From: Flavobacteriales bacterium
GTDB taxonomy: Bacteria; Bacteroidota; Bacteroidia; Flavobacteriales_F; PHOS-HE28
Direction: 5' to 3'
Assembly: GCA_020635725.1 (NCBI GenBank)
Contig: JACJZF010000004.1
Coordinates: forward strand, 203,202 to 267,201
DNA length: 64,000 nucleotides
Shown here: in pieces, positions 17,431 through 26,335 of the stretch
Layout: each line of letters starts with the position of its first letter
Numbering within the stretch: the stretch's first letter is position 1
Position numbers and translations under genes: made by a program
The notes under the pieces: generated by a model
The model's database searches: none
What the model was told of the DNA's origin: nothing
Seen by the model: the letters and a program-made list of their open reading frames with translations, nothing else

Positions 17431-20270
17431 TTCACGCTCGGGTCAACGGCCTCCGCCTTGGCTACCAGGTCATCGCCTTTCTTCCGCGCCACGTCAACGA
17501 GCCCGTCGGCGCGCTTGTCGGCCTCGGCAATGGCCTGCTGTTCTTTCTTATCGGCCTCTTTCTTCAGTTTGTCCGCGGCCAGCTTGGCGGCGGCTTTGGC
17601 CAAGGGGTTCGTCACCTGCGCCACCTGGTCGTCGGCGGCTTTGTACGCTTCGGCCTTCACACGTGCGGCTTCGCGCCTGGCATCGGCCTTGATCTGGTCG
17701 GCCTGCTGCTGTGCTTCGGCAACGAGCCGGTCGCGCTCGGCCTTGGCGGCGGCGATGGCCTCCTCCCGCTTCTTGCCGATCTCCTCGTTCACCGTCTGCT
17801 TGATCTCGGTGACCACGGCGTCCTTCACGCTGCTGGTGCCTCCGGCGAAGACCGGCTTCACGATGGGCTTATCGACCGTGCCGGTGATCTTCGCCGTGAG
17901 GTCGAGGTCCTTCGGCACTTCGAAGTTCGCTCCGACGGTGCTGTTCGCGCGGCCCAGCAACCCGGCCACGGCTTGCGCCGCGCCATTGCCGAAGATGTCG
18001 CTCGGGATCTTCGCCTTCATGTCGTAGTCGATGGCCTGGTCGGCGAAGGCGGTGCTGCCGCCCACGTTGGCCTGTATGCGGTCGATCTTCACGTCGAAGG
18101 GCTTGGTGATCATCTTCCCATCGCGGAACTCGTAGCTGAAGCTCAGGTCCTGGAAGCGGGTGTTCTCGATCTGCTGGATCTTCAGGGCCTTCGCCAGGTC
18201 CACGAGCGGCTGGAAACCGTCCACTTGAACGTTGCGCGTGGTGAGCGTGCCGTCGCCAAGGAGTGAATTCAGGTCGGCCTCCATGTGCTCGTTCAATCGG
18301 CCCTCCATCGCCAGTTTGGTGCTGAAGCTGCCCTTGCAGGTCTTGGCGATGGGCGCCACCTTCTGCACCAGGTCCACATAGGCCACGGTCTGCTCGATGT
18401 CGAGCTCGCGGATGTCGTATTTCAGGTCGAAGCGGGGCGCGTTCACATCCTTCGCCTCGTAGCTGCCGGCCATGGTCACGCTGCCGTTGAAGAGGTTGAA
18501 GAAGACATCGCGCAGGTCCACGCGCTGGTCGTGCACGTGCAAGCCGCCACGCACGTTGGTGAGGTTCATCTGGTCGTAGATCACCTCCTTCACGCCGAGC
18601 GCCATGCGGAAGTCGATGTTGCCGGGCACCTCGATCACGCTCATGGGCGTGCTGTCGGCCGGTGCCGTTTCGGTCGCGGCGGCGGGCTCGCTCGGACCCA
18701 TCAGCTCGTTCAGGTCGAACTTGTCGGCCGTGAGGTCGAAGCTGCCGGCGAGGGTGCTGTCCTTCAGCCACCACTGCAGGTAGTTGTCCATGCGGCCGCT
18801 GGCCTGCACATTGCTGCTGCCTACGCTGCCGTTGAAGGCGGTGAGGGCGAGGAAGCGCGGGCTGAAATCGAAGATGAGGTTGTTGATGCCGATGGCATAG
18901 GGCAGTGAGTCGCTGGCGTAGCGCATGCCCGCGAGCTTGAGCTGGCCGTCGGCCTGGAACTTCTCGTAGCGCTCGGCATCCACATCGCTCATGGCGCCCT
19001 TCATGCGCACGTCGGCATCGAGTTTCCCTTGCAGGTCATTGCCTTCCATCGGCACCACCTTCTTCACGCTGGCGAGATCGAGGTCGGCCTTCAGTTCGGC
19101 ATCCACGTTCGGGTCGCTGATGGGGTGGGTGAGGTACATGCGCGCCTCCACCGGGTTGCCGGCCATCTTCAGGGCGAAGCGCTTCAGGTCCACCACCGTG
19201 CCATCGAGGTCCTTGCCGCCGGGGCTGTTCACCTTCAGGTCCACGTAGATGTCTTCCACGGCGGCGGGCAGGTCGGGATACTTGAATCGACCTTGGTCCA
19301 CATCCATCACCAGGCCGAAGCCGGGCATGGTGGTCTCGTTGTAGGTGCCTTTCACGTGGCCGCTGAAGCCGGCCTTGCCGCTCATCTGCACGCCGCTCAG
19401 ATCCGTTGCGAACTCGGCAGGAACCAGCGAGAGCAAGGTGGCGAAGTCGGTCTTCTTCGCGTTCCAGGTGATGTCCATGTCCATGTCGTCGCCGGGCATG
19501 GCGAGCCAGCCATCGAGGCCGAGCACGAGCTGATTGATCGCGGCCTCGTTCTCGTTGAAGGTGAACTTCATATTGGGCATGTCCATGCCGATATCCGCCT
19601 TGATATCGGTGCGCACATTGCGGAGGTATTTCACGCCGTCGAAGACCACGTTGGCGGTGTCGGCGTGGAGCACGGTCTTCAGCTCATAGATATCCTGCGT
19701 CATGTCGCCGCTGCCGGTGAGGTCGAAGCTGAGCAGGTCCATGTAGTAGGTGAGCGAGGCATCATCGTACACGAGCCGCCCATCCTCAATAGTGAATGCA
19801 TCGAGCCCCAGGTGGAAGGAACTCGCGGACGTGTCGGCAGGCGTTTCCTCCGCAGCGGTCGTATCGGCCTTGGCGATGTCCCAGTTGGCGCGGCCATCCT
19901 CCAGCACCTTCACGTGGATGCTGGGCTTGATCAAGGCGATGCGCTTCACCTCGATGCGATCACCGAACAGGCTCTTGATATCGACCGTGGCGCTGAAGGT
20001 GCCGATGCGGGCGAGATCGATGCCTTCGAAGGGGGCGGCGTTGCTCACCTGCACGTCCGCGATCTCCACGGTGAGGTTCGGGAAGCTCTTGAGGAGGGTG
20101 ATGTCCCAATCTCCCCAGTTCACCGTGGCGTTGAGGTTCTTGTTCACCTCCTCCTTCACGGCCGCTTCGATCTTGTCCTTGAACAGGATCGGGATGAGCA
20201 CCGCGGCGAGCAGCAGCAGCACGATCAGGGCGACGATGGTGAGCAGGATGCGCTTGGTCCACTTCTTCAT
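17427..20270 (-). CDS. AsmA-like protein with C-terminal coiled coil
   Basis: A 947-residue inner-membrane-anchored protein. One N-terminal helix (about residues 8-31) is followed by an AsmA N-terminal domain with KSFPNLTVEIADVQVSN and IKSLFGDRIEVKRIALIKPS, a long beta-rich periplasmic region, and an AsmA C-terminal repeat block. AsmA proteins form grooves implicated in lipid transport to the outer membrane. The last 120-130 residues are an Ala/Lys/Glu-rich helix (for example KKREEAIAAAKAERDRLVAE), not usual for AsmA and predicted to form a coiled coil. The gene is translationally coupled to the OmpA/PD40 gene downstream. Confidence 0.85.
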   Translation of the reverse strand: MKKWTKRILLTIVALIVLLLLAAVLIPILFKDKIEAAVKEEVNKNLNATVNWGDWDITLLKSFPNLTVEIADVQVSNAAPFEGIDLARIGTFSATVDIKSLFGDRIEVKRIALIKPSIHVKVLEDGRANWDIAKADTTAAEETPADTSASSFHLGLDAFTIEDGRLVYDDASLTYYMDLLSFDLTGSGDMTQDIYELKTVLHADTANVVFDGVKYLRNVRTDIKADIGMDMPNMKFTFNENEAAINQLVLGLDGWLAMPGDDMDMDITWNAKKTDFATLLSLVPAEFATDLSGVQMSGKAGFSGHVKGTYNETTMPGFGLVMDVDQGRFKYPDLPAAVEDIYVDLKVNSPGGKDLDGTVVDLKRFALKMAGNPVEARMYLTHPISDPNVDAELKADLDLASVKKVVPMEGNDLQGKLDADVRMKGAMSDVDAERYEKFQADGQLKLAGMRYASDSLPYAIGINNLIFDFSPRFLALTAFNGSVGSSNVQASGRMDNYLQWWLKDSTLAGSFDLTADKFDLNELMGPSEPAAATETAPADSTPMSVIEVPGNIDFRMALGVKEVIYDQMNLTNVRGGLHVHDQRVDLRDVFFNLFNGSVTMAGSYEAKDVNAPRFDLKYDIRELDIEQTVAYVDLVQKVAPIAKTCKGSFSTKLAMEGRLNEHMEADLNSLLGDGTLTTRNVQVDGFQPLVDLAKALKIQQIENTRFQDLSFSYEFRDGKMITKPFDVKIDRIQANVGGSTAFADQAIDYDMKAKIPSDIFGNGAAQAVAGLLGRANSTVGANFEVPKDLDLTAKITGTVDKPIVKPVFAGGTSSVKDAVVTEIKQTVNEEIGKKREEAIAAAKAERDRLVAEAQQQADQIKADARREAARVKAEAYKAADDQVAQVTNPLAKAAAKLAADKLKKEADKKEQQAIAEADKRADGLVDVARKKGDDLVAKAEAVDPSVK

Positions 20271-20398
20271 TTCGGGCCGGTTTGGGTGCGGGCTCCGGTG
20301 ATGGAGCCGGCCGATGGCGCAAAGATCGTTCCCCTCCGCGCGCCTTCGTGGGGAGTGGGCGCAAGCCCTTCTCTACGCCGGGTTGTTGACAGGCGGGA

Positions 20399-21814
20399 TC
20401 AGCCTTCTTCCCCCGGGAAGAGCCGCTCGCCCTGGCTGTGGGCCACGATGCTGCAGCAGGCGGCGTCGCCGGTCACATTCACCACGGTGCGGCACATGTC
20501 CAGGATGCGGTCCACCGGAAGGATGATGGCGATCCAGGCGGGATCGAGGCCCAGGCCGGCCAGCACGATGAACAGGGTGATGAGCCCCGCGCTGGGCACG
20601 GCCGCGGCGCCGATGCTGGCCAGGGTGGCGGTGAGGATGACGCCGAGCTGCTGGCCCAGGCTCAGGTCCACCAGGTGGAATTGGGCCAGGAAGATCACGG
20701 CGACGGCCTGGTACAAACTGGTGCCATCCATGTTCACCGTGGCGCCGATGGGCAGCACGAAGCTGGCGGTGCTCTTGCTCACGCCGATGCGGTCCTCCAC
20801 GCATTCCATGGTCACCGGGAGCGTGGCTGCGCTGCTGCTGGTGCTGAAGGCGAGCAGCTGCGCCGGGCTGATGGCCTTGAGGAAGCGCCGGTACACGTTG
20901 CGGCGCGTGAGCAGCATCATCACCGCGGGGTAGATGACGAAGACCATGATCACGAGCCCGAGCACCACGGTGATGCTGTAGCCCGCGAGCGATTTGAAGA
21001 GCTGCGCCACGGCCGCGGGATCATCTCCCGCGATGCGCGAGACCACGCCGGCCATGAGCGCGAAGACGAAGTAGGGCGCGGCGCGCATCACCACGTCCAC
21101 CATCTTCATGAAGACCTCGTTCAGGCTGTTCACAAGCGCTACGGTAGGCCCAGCGGCGGCGGCAGGCAGCATCAGCAGCACCACGCCGAAGAAGAGCGCG
21201 AAGAAGATCACCTGCAGCATCAGCGCGTTGTTGAAGCTGAGGAAGATGTTGCTGGGCACCATGTCCACCAGGAATTGCAAGGGGCCGCCCTGCACGTTCT
21301 TCGCCTGCTCCACCTTGCCCATGAGCGCCGGGTCGGGCGGCGAGGTCTTGCGGGCCATGGCCACCTCCGCCACCAGCGCGCTGTTCGCCGGGTCGCAGAT
21401 CATGCAACGGCCGTCTTTCGGTTTGGCCACGCCGGGGGTCTCCTGCACCCACAGCTCGTAATCGATGCGGTTGCGCAGGCGCTGCGCGTCCTCGGCCCAG
21501 GCGCCCGGGCTGATCAGGTTCACCACCAGCAGGCCCAGACTGATGGAGACCACCGTGGTGCCGAGGTAGAGCAGCAGCATGCGGGCGCCGGTGCGGCCCA
21601 GCTTGGCCACATCGCCAAGGCCGCTCACGCCGCTGATGATGCTGAAGAGCACCAAGGGGATGGCGATGAGCTTGAGCAGGTTGATGAAGATGTCGCCGAA
21701 GGGCGCGATCCAGTCGATGGTGAAGGCGCTCCAGCCCAGGGTGCTCGAGAGCACGGCCCAGAGCACGCCGGCGCCGAGGCCGATGAGGATGCGGACGGGG
21801 AGCGAGGGCTTCAT
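20399..21814 (-). CDS. Dicarboxylate/amino acid:cation symporter (DAACS family)
   Basis: A 471-residue GltP/DctA-like transporter. It shows the two hallmark elements: the serine-rich hairpin AFSTSSSAATLPVTMECVED and the substrate/cation site LPIGATVNMDGTSLYQAV, followed by VPSAGLITL and the NVTGDAACCSIVAH helix with the conserved Asp. Likely substrates are glutamate, aspartate or C4 dicarboxylates. An insertion of about 80 residues between helices 3 and 4, with a Cys pair in GRCMICDP, is longer than in E. coli GltP and is common in Bacteroidota homologues. A -7-like box lies 4 bases before the ATG. Confidence 0.92.
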   Translation of the reverse strand: MKPSLPVRILIGLGAGVLWAVLSSTLGWSAFTIDWIAPFGDIFINLLKLIAIPLVLFSIISGVSGLGDVAKLGRTGARMLLLYLGTTVVSISLGLLVVNLISPGAWAEDAQRLRNRIDYELWVQETPGVAKPKDGRCMICDPANSALVAEVAMARKTSPPDPALMGKVEQAKNVQGGPLQFLVDMVPSNIFLSFNNALMLQVIFFALFFGVVLLMLPAAAAGPTVALVNSLNEVFMKMVDVVMRAAPYFVFALMAGVVSRIAGDDPAAVAQLFKSLAGYSITVVLGLVIMVFVIYPAVMMLLTRRNVYRRFLKAISPAQLLAFSTSSSAATLPVTMECVEDRIGVSKSTASFVLPIGATVNMDGTSLYQAVAVIFLAQFHLVDLSLGQQLGVILTATLASIGAAAVPSAGLITLFIVLAGLGLDPAWIAIILPVDRILDMCRTVVNVTGDAACCSIVAHSQGERLFPGEEG

Positions 21815-21818
21815 GCCG

Positions 21819-21826
21819 CCAAGATG
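21819..21826 (-). promoter_or_regulatory. -7-like box CATCTTGG, 4 bases before ATG
   Basis: A CAnnTTNG variant on the minus strand separated from the symporter start at 21814 by CGGC, matching the spacing seen at other genes here. Confidence 0.35.
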
Positions 21827-21847
21827 CGCATTCGCCGGCGGGCGCGT

Positions 21848-24133
21848 TCACCCCTTGCGCTCGGGCCGCATGAGCGCGGTGACCAGCGCGGGCAGCAGCA
21901 GCAGCTCGGCCACGAAGGCGAAGGCGAGCGTGGAGGTGATGAGGATGCCCATGTACCGGATGCTGCTGAAGTCGGAGAGCATGAGGGCGATGAAGCCGGA
22001 GACGAGCATGATGTTGGTGACCGTGACCGCCTTGCCCGTGCGGCTGTAGGTGCGGCGCAGCGCGAAGGCGGGGCTCAATCCCTCGCGCAGGTTCTGGCGC
22101 AGCGCGGCCAGCATGTGTATGGTGTCATCCTCGGCGATGCCGAAGGCGATGCTGAAGATGATGGCCGTGCTCACCTTCAACTCGATGCCCGTGAAGCCCA
22201 TGACACCCGCGATGAAGAGCAGCGGCACCAGGTTGGGGATGAGCGCCACCAGCACCATGCGCCAGTCGCGGAAGAACCAGAGCATGATCAGCGCGGTGAG
22301 GAGAATCGCCAGCCCCATGCCGCGCACGAGTTGCGTGCTCAGGGTGGCGTTGTTGCGGTCGATCAGGTAGGCCATGCCGGTCTGGTGCACGCGCACGATG
22401 CCGGTATCCACGTTGCTGGCGATGAACCGGTCCATCACCTCATTCCGGCCTTTGTGCACGCGCCCGCCTTCATCCACCATCCGCCCGCTGAGCCGCGCGC
22501 GCTGGCCATCGTCGGTCACCACCGCGCCGAGCAGCTGCTTCCCTACGAGCTTGGCGCGACGGGCCATCCGTGCATTCTCCGCGCTGTCCGCAGGAAGCGT
22601 GTAGAATGAGGCATCACCTCCGTTGAACGCCTTGTTCAGGCTGCGCATCACGGTCACCGGGGAATTGATGGCATCCACGCCATACACGCTGTCCGCGTGG
22701 TCCTGCACCTTCTCGATCTCACGCAGCGCTTTCACCTCCCACACGCTTTCGGCCCCGACGGCCTCGAATTCCATCTCGAAAGGGCGCACGCCGCCGAAGC
22801 TCCGCTCGAACCAGAGGAAGCCCTGCTTCATGGGATCGTTGTCCGGCAGGTCCTCGAGCAAGTGGTTGTTCACTTGGATCCGCGATGCGCCGACGATGCC
22901 GAGCACGCTCACAGCAGCGAAGCCCACCAGGATGCCACGGCGATGACGCAGGGTCCAGCGGAAGAGGTTCTGCAACCGGCCATCCAAGGGCGAGCCGCGA
23001 TCGCTGCGCGGAAGGAGCTTTCGCGGATCGGTGAGCACCAGCAGGGCCGGTAGCAGTGTGAAGGCCAGGCCGAAGGCCACCAGCACGCCGATGGCCGTGT
23101 AGAAGCCGAACTCCTGCAGCGGTGGTATGCTCGCCGTGCCCAAGGTGGCGAAGCCGATGCCGCTGGTGACGGCCGTGAGGAAGGTGGGAAGGCCGACCTC
23201 GTGATAGGTGACCGCGATGGCACGGATGCGCGGCACACCGGCGCGGATCTCGTCGAGGTAGCACTCGAGGATGTGCACCACGTCGCTCATGCCCACCACG
23301 AAGAGGATGGTGGGCAGCAGCATGGTGAGGATGCCGATGGGCTTGCCCAGCACGGTCATGAAGCCGACCTGCCAGAGGATGGCCAGGCCCACCACGGCGA
23401 TGGGGACGATCACGCCATGGATGCTGCGGAACCCGAACCACAAGAAGACCGCGAGCAGCGCGATGGAGCAGGAGAGGAAGAGCACCATCTCGCGCACCAT
23501 CGTCACGATGTAGTGGTCCTGGCCGATGATCCGTCCGGCTAGCCGCGCATCGGGCAGGCCCACCTGCACCAGGGCGTCGCGCACATCGGCGAGGAGCAGG
23601 TCGCATTTCTCCTTGCTCAGCCCCGGCTGCGCGTTCATCGCGAGGAGCATGGCCTTCCCATCCTTGCTGAAGAAGGCTTCGCGCACACGCGGGTCGCTCC
23701 AGATGCGCGCGGAGTCGAGCGCGAGCAAGGAATCGGCGCCCACGCGCAGGTAAGGCCGCTCGAATACGCCGAGCGGGGTGACGATGGGCTCATTGAGCCG
23801 CGTGGGCGTCACCACCTTCATCACGAGCGGCAGGCGTTCCAGACGTGCCGCGAGGGAGTCGGCCTTGATCAGCAGGTCGTTGCGGAACACGCCCTCGGCG
23901 CCCTCGATGCCGATCAGCAAGAAGTCGTTGTCGAAGCCGAAGCGCTCGCGGAAGGCGAGGTAGCGGTCCAGCTCGGGGTCGTCGTTGGGGAAGAATTTCT
24001 CGAAATCGTAATCGACGCGCACGTCGCGGAGGGCAACGGCGAAGACCACCGAGATCACGGCGAGCGCCGAGAGCGCGAGCCATGCGTTGCGTCGCGTGAG
24101 CAATCGTTCGAGGCGTTGGATGCGGCGCTCCAT
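21848..24133 (-). CDS. RND family transporter (MMPL/HAE3-like)
   Basis: A 761-residue protein with two sets of one plus five helices flanking two large periplasmic loops, the architecture of the small RND/MMPL exporters (patched-like). Landmarks are ALRDVRVDYDFEKFFPNDDP after the first helix and the paired GMSDVVHI and GIAEDDTIHM segments in helices 4 and 10, whose acidic residues serve proton relay. Members export lipids or hopanoids; the substrate is unknown here. The start at 24133 was chosen because the longer in-frame reading to 24670 covers the divergent WG-repeat gene and has no membrane-protein character. Confidence 0.87.
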   Translation of the reverse strand: MERRIQRLERLLTRRNAWLALSALAVISVVFAVALRDVRVDYDFEKFFPNDDPELDRYLAFRERFGFDNDFLLIGIEGAEGVFRNDLLIKADSLAARLERLPLVMKVVTPTRLNEPIVTPLGVFERPYLRVGADSLLALDSARIWSDPRVREAFFSKDGKAMLLAMNAQPGLSKEKCDLLLADVRDALVQVGLPDARLAGRIIGQDHYIVTMVREMVLFLSCSIALLAVFLWFGFRSIHGVIVPIAVVGLAILWQVGFMTVLGKPIGILTMLLPTILFVVGMSDVVHILECYLDEIRAGVPRIRAIAVTYHEVGLPTFLTAVTSGIGFATLGTASIPPLQEFGFYTAIGVLVAFGLAFTLLPALLVLTDPRKLLPRSDRGSPLDGRLQNLFRWTLRHRRGILVGFAAVSVLGIVGASRIQVNNHLLEDLPDNDPMKQGFLWFERSFGGVRPFEMEFEAVGAESVWEVKALREIEKVQDHADSVYGVDAINSPVTVMRSLNKAFNGGDASFYTLPADSAENARMARRAKLVGKQLLGAVVTDDGQRARLSGRMVDEGGRVHKGRNEVMDRFIASNVDTGIVRVHQTGMAYLIDRNNATLSTQLVRGMGLAILLTALIMLWFFRDWRMVLVALIPNLVPLLFIAGVMGFTGIELKVSTAIIFSIAFGIAEDDTIHMLAALRQNLREGLSPAFALRRTYSRTGKAVTVTNIMLVSGFIALMLSDFSSIRYMGILITSTLAFAFVAELLLLPALVTALMRPERKG

Positions 24134-24192
24134 CAACAGGCGGCGGTCGATGCCGGGCGGCAAAGGTGGCGCAGGCCCGGCGATGGTGCCGA

Positions 24193-24200
24193 TACCTTCG
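24193..24200 (+). promoter_or_regulatory. -7-like box TACCTTCG, 5 bases before ATG
   Basis: Fits TAnnTTYG and precedes the ATG of the WG-repeat gene at 24206 by CCGCG. It lies in the 72-bp gap between divergent genes. Confidence 0.45.
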
Positions 24201-24205
24201 CCGCG

Positions 24206-26335
24206 ATGCATTCGTTCCGTTCGCGTGCCGCGCTCATCATGGCCACAACGCTCCTGGCGGCGCCGATGTTCGCCGGGCCTTTGGACAAGGCCTTCGCCGC
24301 GCTCGAGGTGCACAACTATTTCCTCGCGCGCGAGATCTTCCTCAAGCAGGCGCGCAAGCATCCATCGGCCTCCTGGTACGGCATGAGCGTGATCGCCGGC
24401 CGGGCGAACAATCCCTTCTACCAGGCCGATTCGTGCTACGCCTTCATCATGCGCGCCGACGCGGCCTTCACCGCCGCCCAGGATAAGGAGCGGTCCTACG
24501 TCAGCCGCTATGGCGTGGATCATGAGGCCATCGAGGCGCAGAAGCGGCACGCTTACGAGCTGGGCTGGGAGCTGGCCCGCAACGTGAACACCATCGCCGC
24601 CTACGACCGCTACATCAAGACCTTCATCAGCAGTCCCTTCGTGGGCGAGGCGGCCTTGGTGCGTGATCACCTCGCCTTCCAGGACGCCCGACAGGAGAAT
24701 ACCTCAACAGCGTACAAGGCCTTCCTCGATCGCTATCCGCAGGCGAAGGAGGTGTACGAGGCGCGCAGCCGGCTGAACGAGGCGGTGTACCGCGAATCGA
24801 CGGAAGACGGTGACCTGGCCGCCTATAAACGGTTCATCGAGCAGCATCCGGAGAACCCGTACGTGCGACAGGCCGAGGAGCAGGTGTACAAGCTCTCCAC
24901 GCCCGGCCGCACCATCGCCGAGTACCACGCTTTCATCAAGGCCAATCCGCGCAGCAGCAAACTGGAAGAGGCTTGGCGGGCGATCTACGAACAGTACACG
25001 CGCGACCTCAGCACCAACACCATCACGCGCTTCCTGCAGGAGTTCCCGGAATATCCCTTCGTGGAGGAGCTGGTGGAGGACTACAAGACCGCGAGCCTGC
25101 AGCTGCTGCCTTTCCGGCACGATGGCAAATGGGGCTACATCGACGATGAGGGGAACGAGCGCATCAAGGCGGTGTACGAGTGGGCCGAGCCCTTCGTGGG
25201 CGCGCAGGCGCTGGTGGGCTTGAACGGGCGCACCGGCAGCATCAACCGCTCGGGCAAGGTGGTGACCGACATCGAGTACGATGAGGTCACGGACCCGGCG
25301 GAGGGAACCAGCACCGTGGAGCGATCAGGGCATGTGGGCGCGGTGGACCGCAGCGGCAATCTGGTGGTGCCCATGGTCTTCGAGGATGTGGGCGAGTTCT
25401 CCGGCGGATTGGCCTATGCCGAGCGCAACGGCCGCTACGGCTACATCAACGCGCGGGGCGATGAGGTGATCCCGTTCAATTTCTCCTCAGCGGGCACCTT
25501 CCGCAACGGCATCGCCGTGGTGGAGCGGGAAGGGCTATTCGGCGCCATCGATGTGAAGGGCAACGTGATCGTGGAGCCGCAGTACGATTGGGTCGAGGGT
25601 TTCCGCGCCGGTCAGCTCAGCCGCGTGCGCAAGGATGGCCGAGTGGGTCTCATCAGCCCCTTCGGTGATGTGATCGTGCCGCTGGAGTACGAGCATATCG
25701 GTGAGTTCGCCGATGGGCTCGCACTCGTGGTCAAGGAGGGCAAGGTGGGATACATCAACGAGCAGGGCGCGCTGCAGGTGCCCTTGGTGCACGAGGCGGC
25801 GCCGGGTGTCGTGGGCTGGGGGAATTTCCAGAGCGGCATGGCCGAAGTGCAGAGCAAGGGCAAGCGATGCCTGATCAACATCAAGGGGGAGAACGTCTTC
25901 CCGTGCATCTTCACCGACATCGGTCCGGCAACGGGGCATCTCGTGCCTGTCAAGAAGAAGGGCAAGTGGGGCTACGCCGACCGCAAGGGCAACGTGCTCT
26001 TCGACAACCGGTACGACCTCGCGTGGGAGATGCTCGGTGGCCTGGCCCGCGTGAAGGCAGGCGAGTTCTTCGGCCTGATTGACAGCACCGGCAAAGAGGT
26101 GGTGCCCACGCGCTTCGCGGAACTCGCGCCTGCCGAGTTCGGGCTGTGGCTCGCGCGCACCGCAGATGGCAGCGGCCTGATCGATCATCAGGGCAAGGTG
26201 GTGCTTCCGCTGATTTACGATGATGCCAGTCTCCTGCGCGCCGACCTCGCCAGCGTGGAGCGCAACGAGAAGATCGCCTACGTGCGGCTCACCGACGGGC
26301 GCGTGATCTGGAAGGAGGAGGGCTTCGACGATTGA
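24206..26335 (+). CDS. Exported WG-repeat protein
   Basis: A 709-residue protein with a signal peptide (about 1-24). Residues 25-290 are helical and TPR-like (repeats such as NTIAAYDRYIKTFISSPFVG and TIAEYHAFIKANPRSSKLEE). From about 300 to the C-terminus there are ten or so WG repeats, for example KWGYIDDEGNERI, RYGYINARGDEVI and KVGYINEQGALQV, which build a beta-propeller-like or beta-solenoid fold. WG-repeat proteins are common in Bacteroidota and have no single known role. It converges with the giant repeat gene, whose stop is immediately adjacent. Confidence 0.85.
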   Translation: MHSFRSRAALIMATTLLAAPMFAGPLDKAFAALEVHNYFLAREIFLKQARKHPSASWYGMSVIAGRANNPFYQADSCYAFIMRADAAFTAAQDKERSYVSRYGVDHEAIEAQKRHAYELGWELARNVNTIAAYDRYIKTFISSPFVGEAALVRDHLAFQDARQENTSTAYKAFLDRYPQAKEVYEARSRLNEAVYRESTEDGDLAAYKRFIEQHPENPYVRQAEEQVYKLSTPGRTIAEYHAFIKANPRSSKLEEAWRAIYEQYTRDLSTNTITRFLQEFPEYPFVEELVEDYKTASLQLLPFRHDGKWGYIDDEGNERIKAVYEWAEPFVGAQALVGLNGRTGSINRSGKVVTDIEYDEVTDPAEGTSTVERSGHVGAVDRSGNLVVPMVFEDVGEFSGGLAYAERNGRYGYINARGDEVIPFNFSSAGTFRNGIAVVEREGLFGAIDVKGNVIVEPQYDWVEGFRAGQLSRVRKDGRVGLISPFGDVIVPLEYEHIGEFADGLALVVKEGKVGYINEQGALQVPLVHEAAPGVVGWGNFQSGMAEVQSKGKRCLINIKGENVFPCIFTDIGPATGHLVPVKKKGKWGYADRKGNVLFDNRYDLAWEMLGGLARVKAGEFFGLIDSTGKEVVPTRFAELAPAEFGLWLARTADGSGLIDHQGKVVLPLIYDDASLLRADLASVERNEKIAYVRLTDGRVIWKEEGFDD

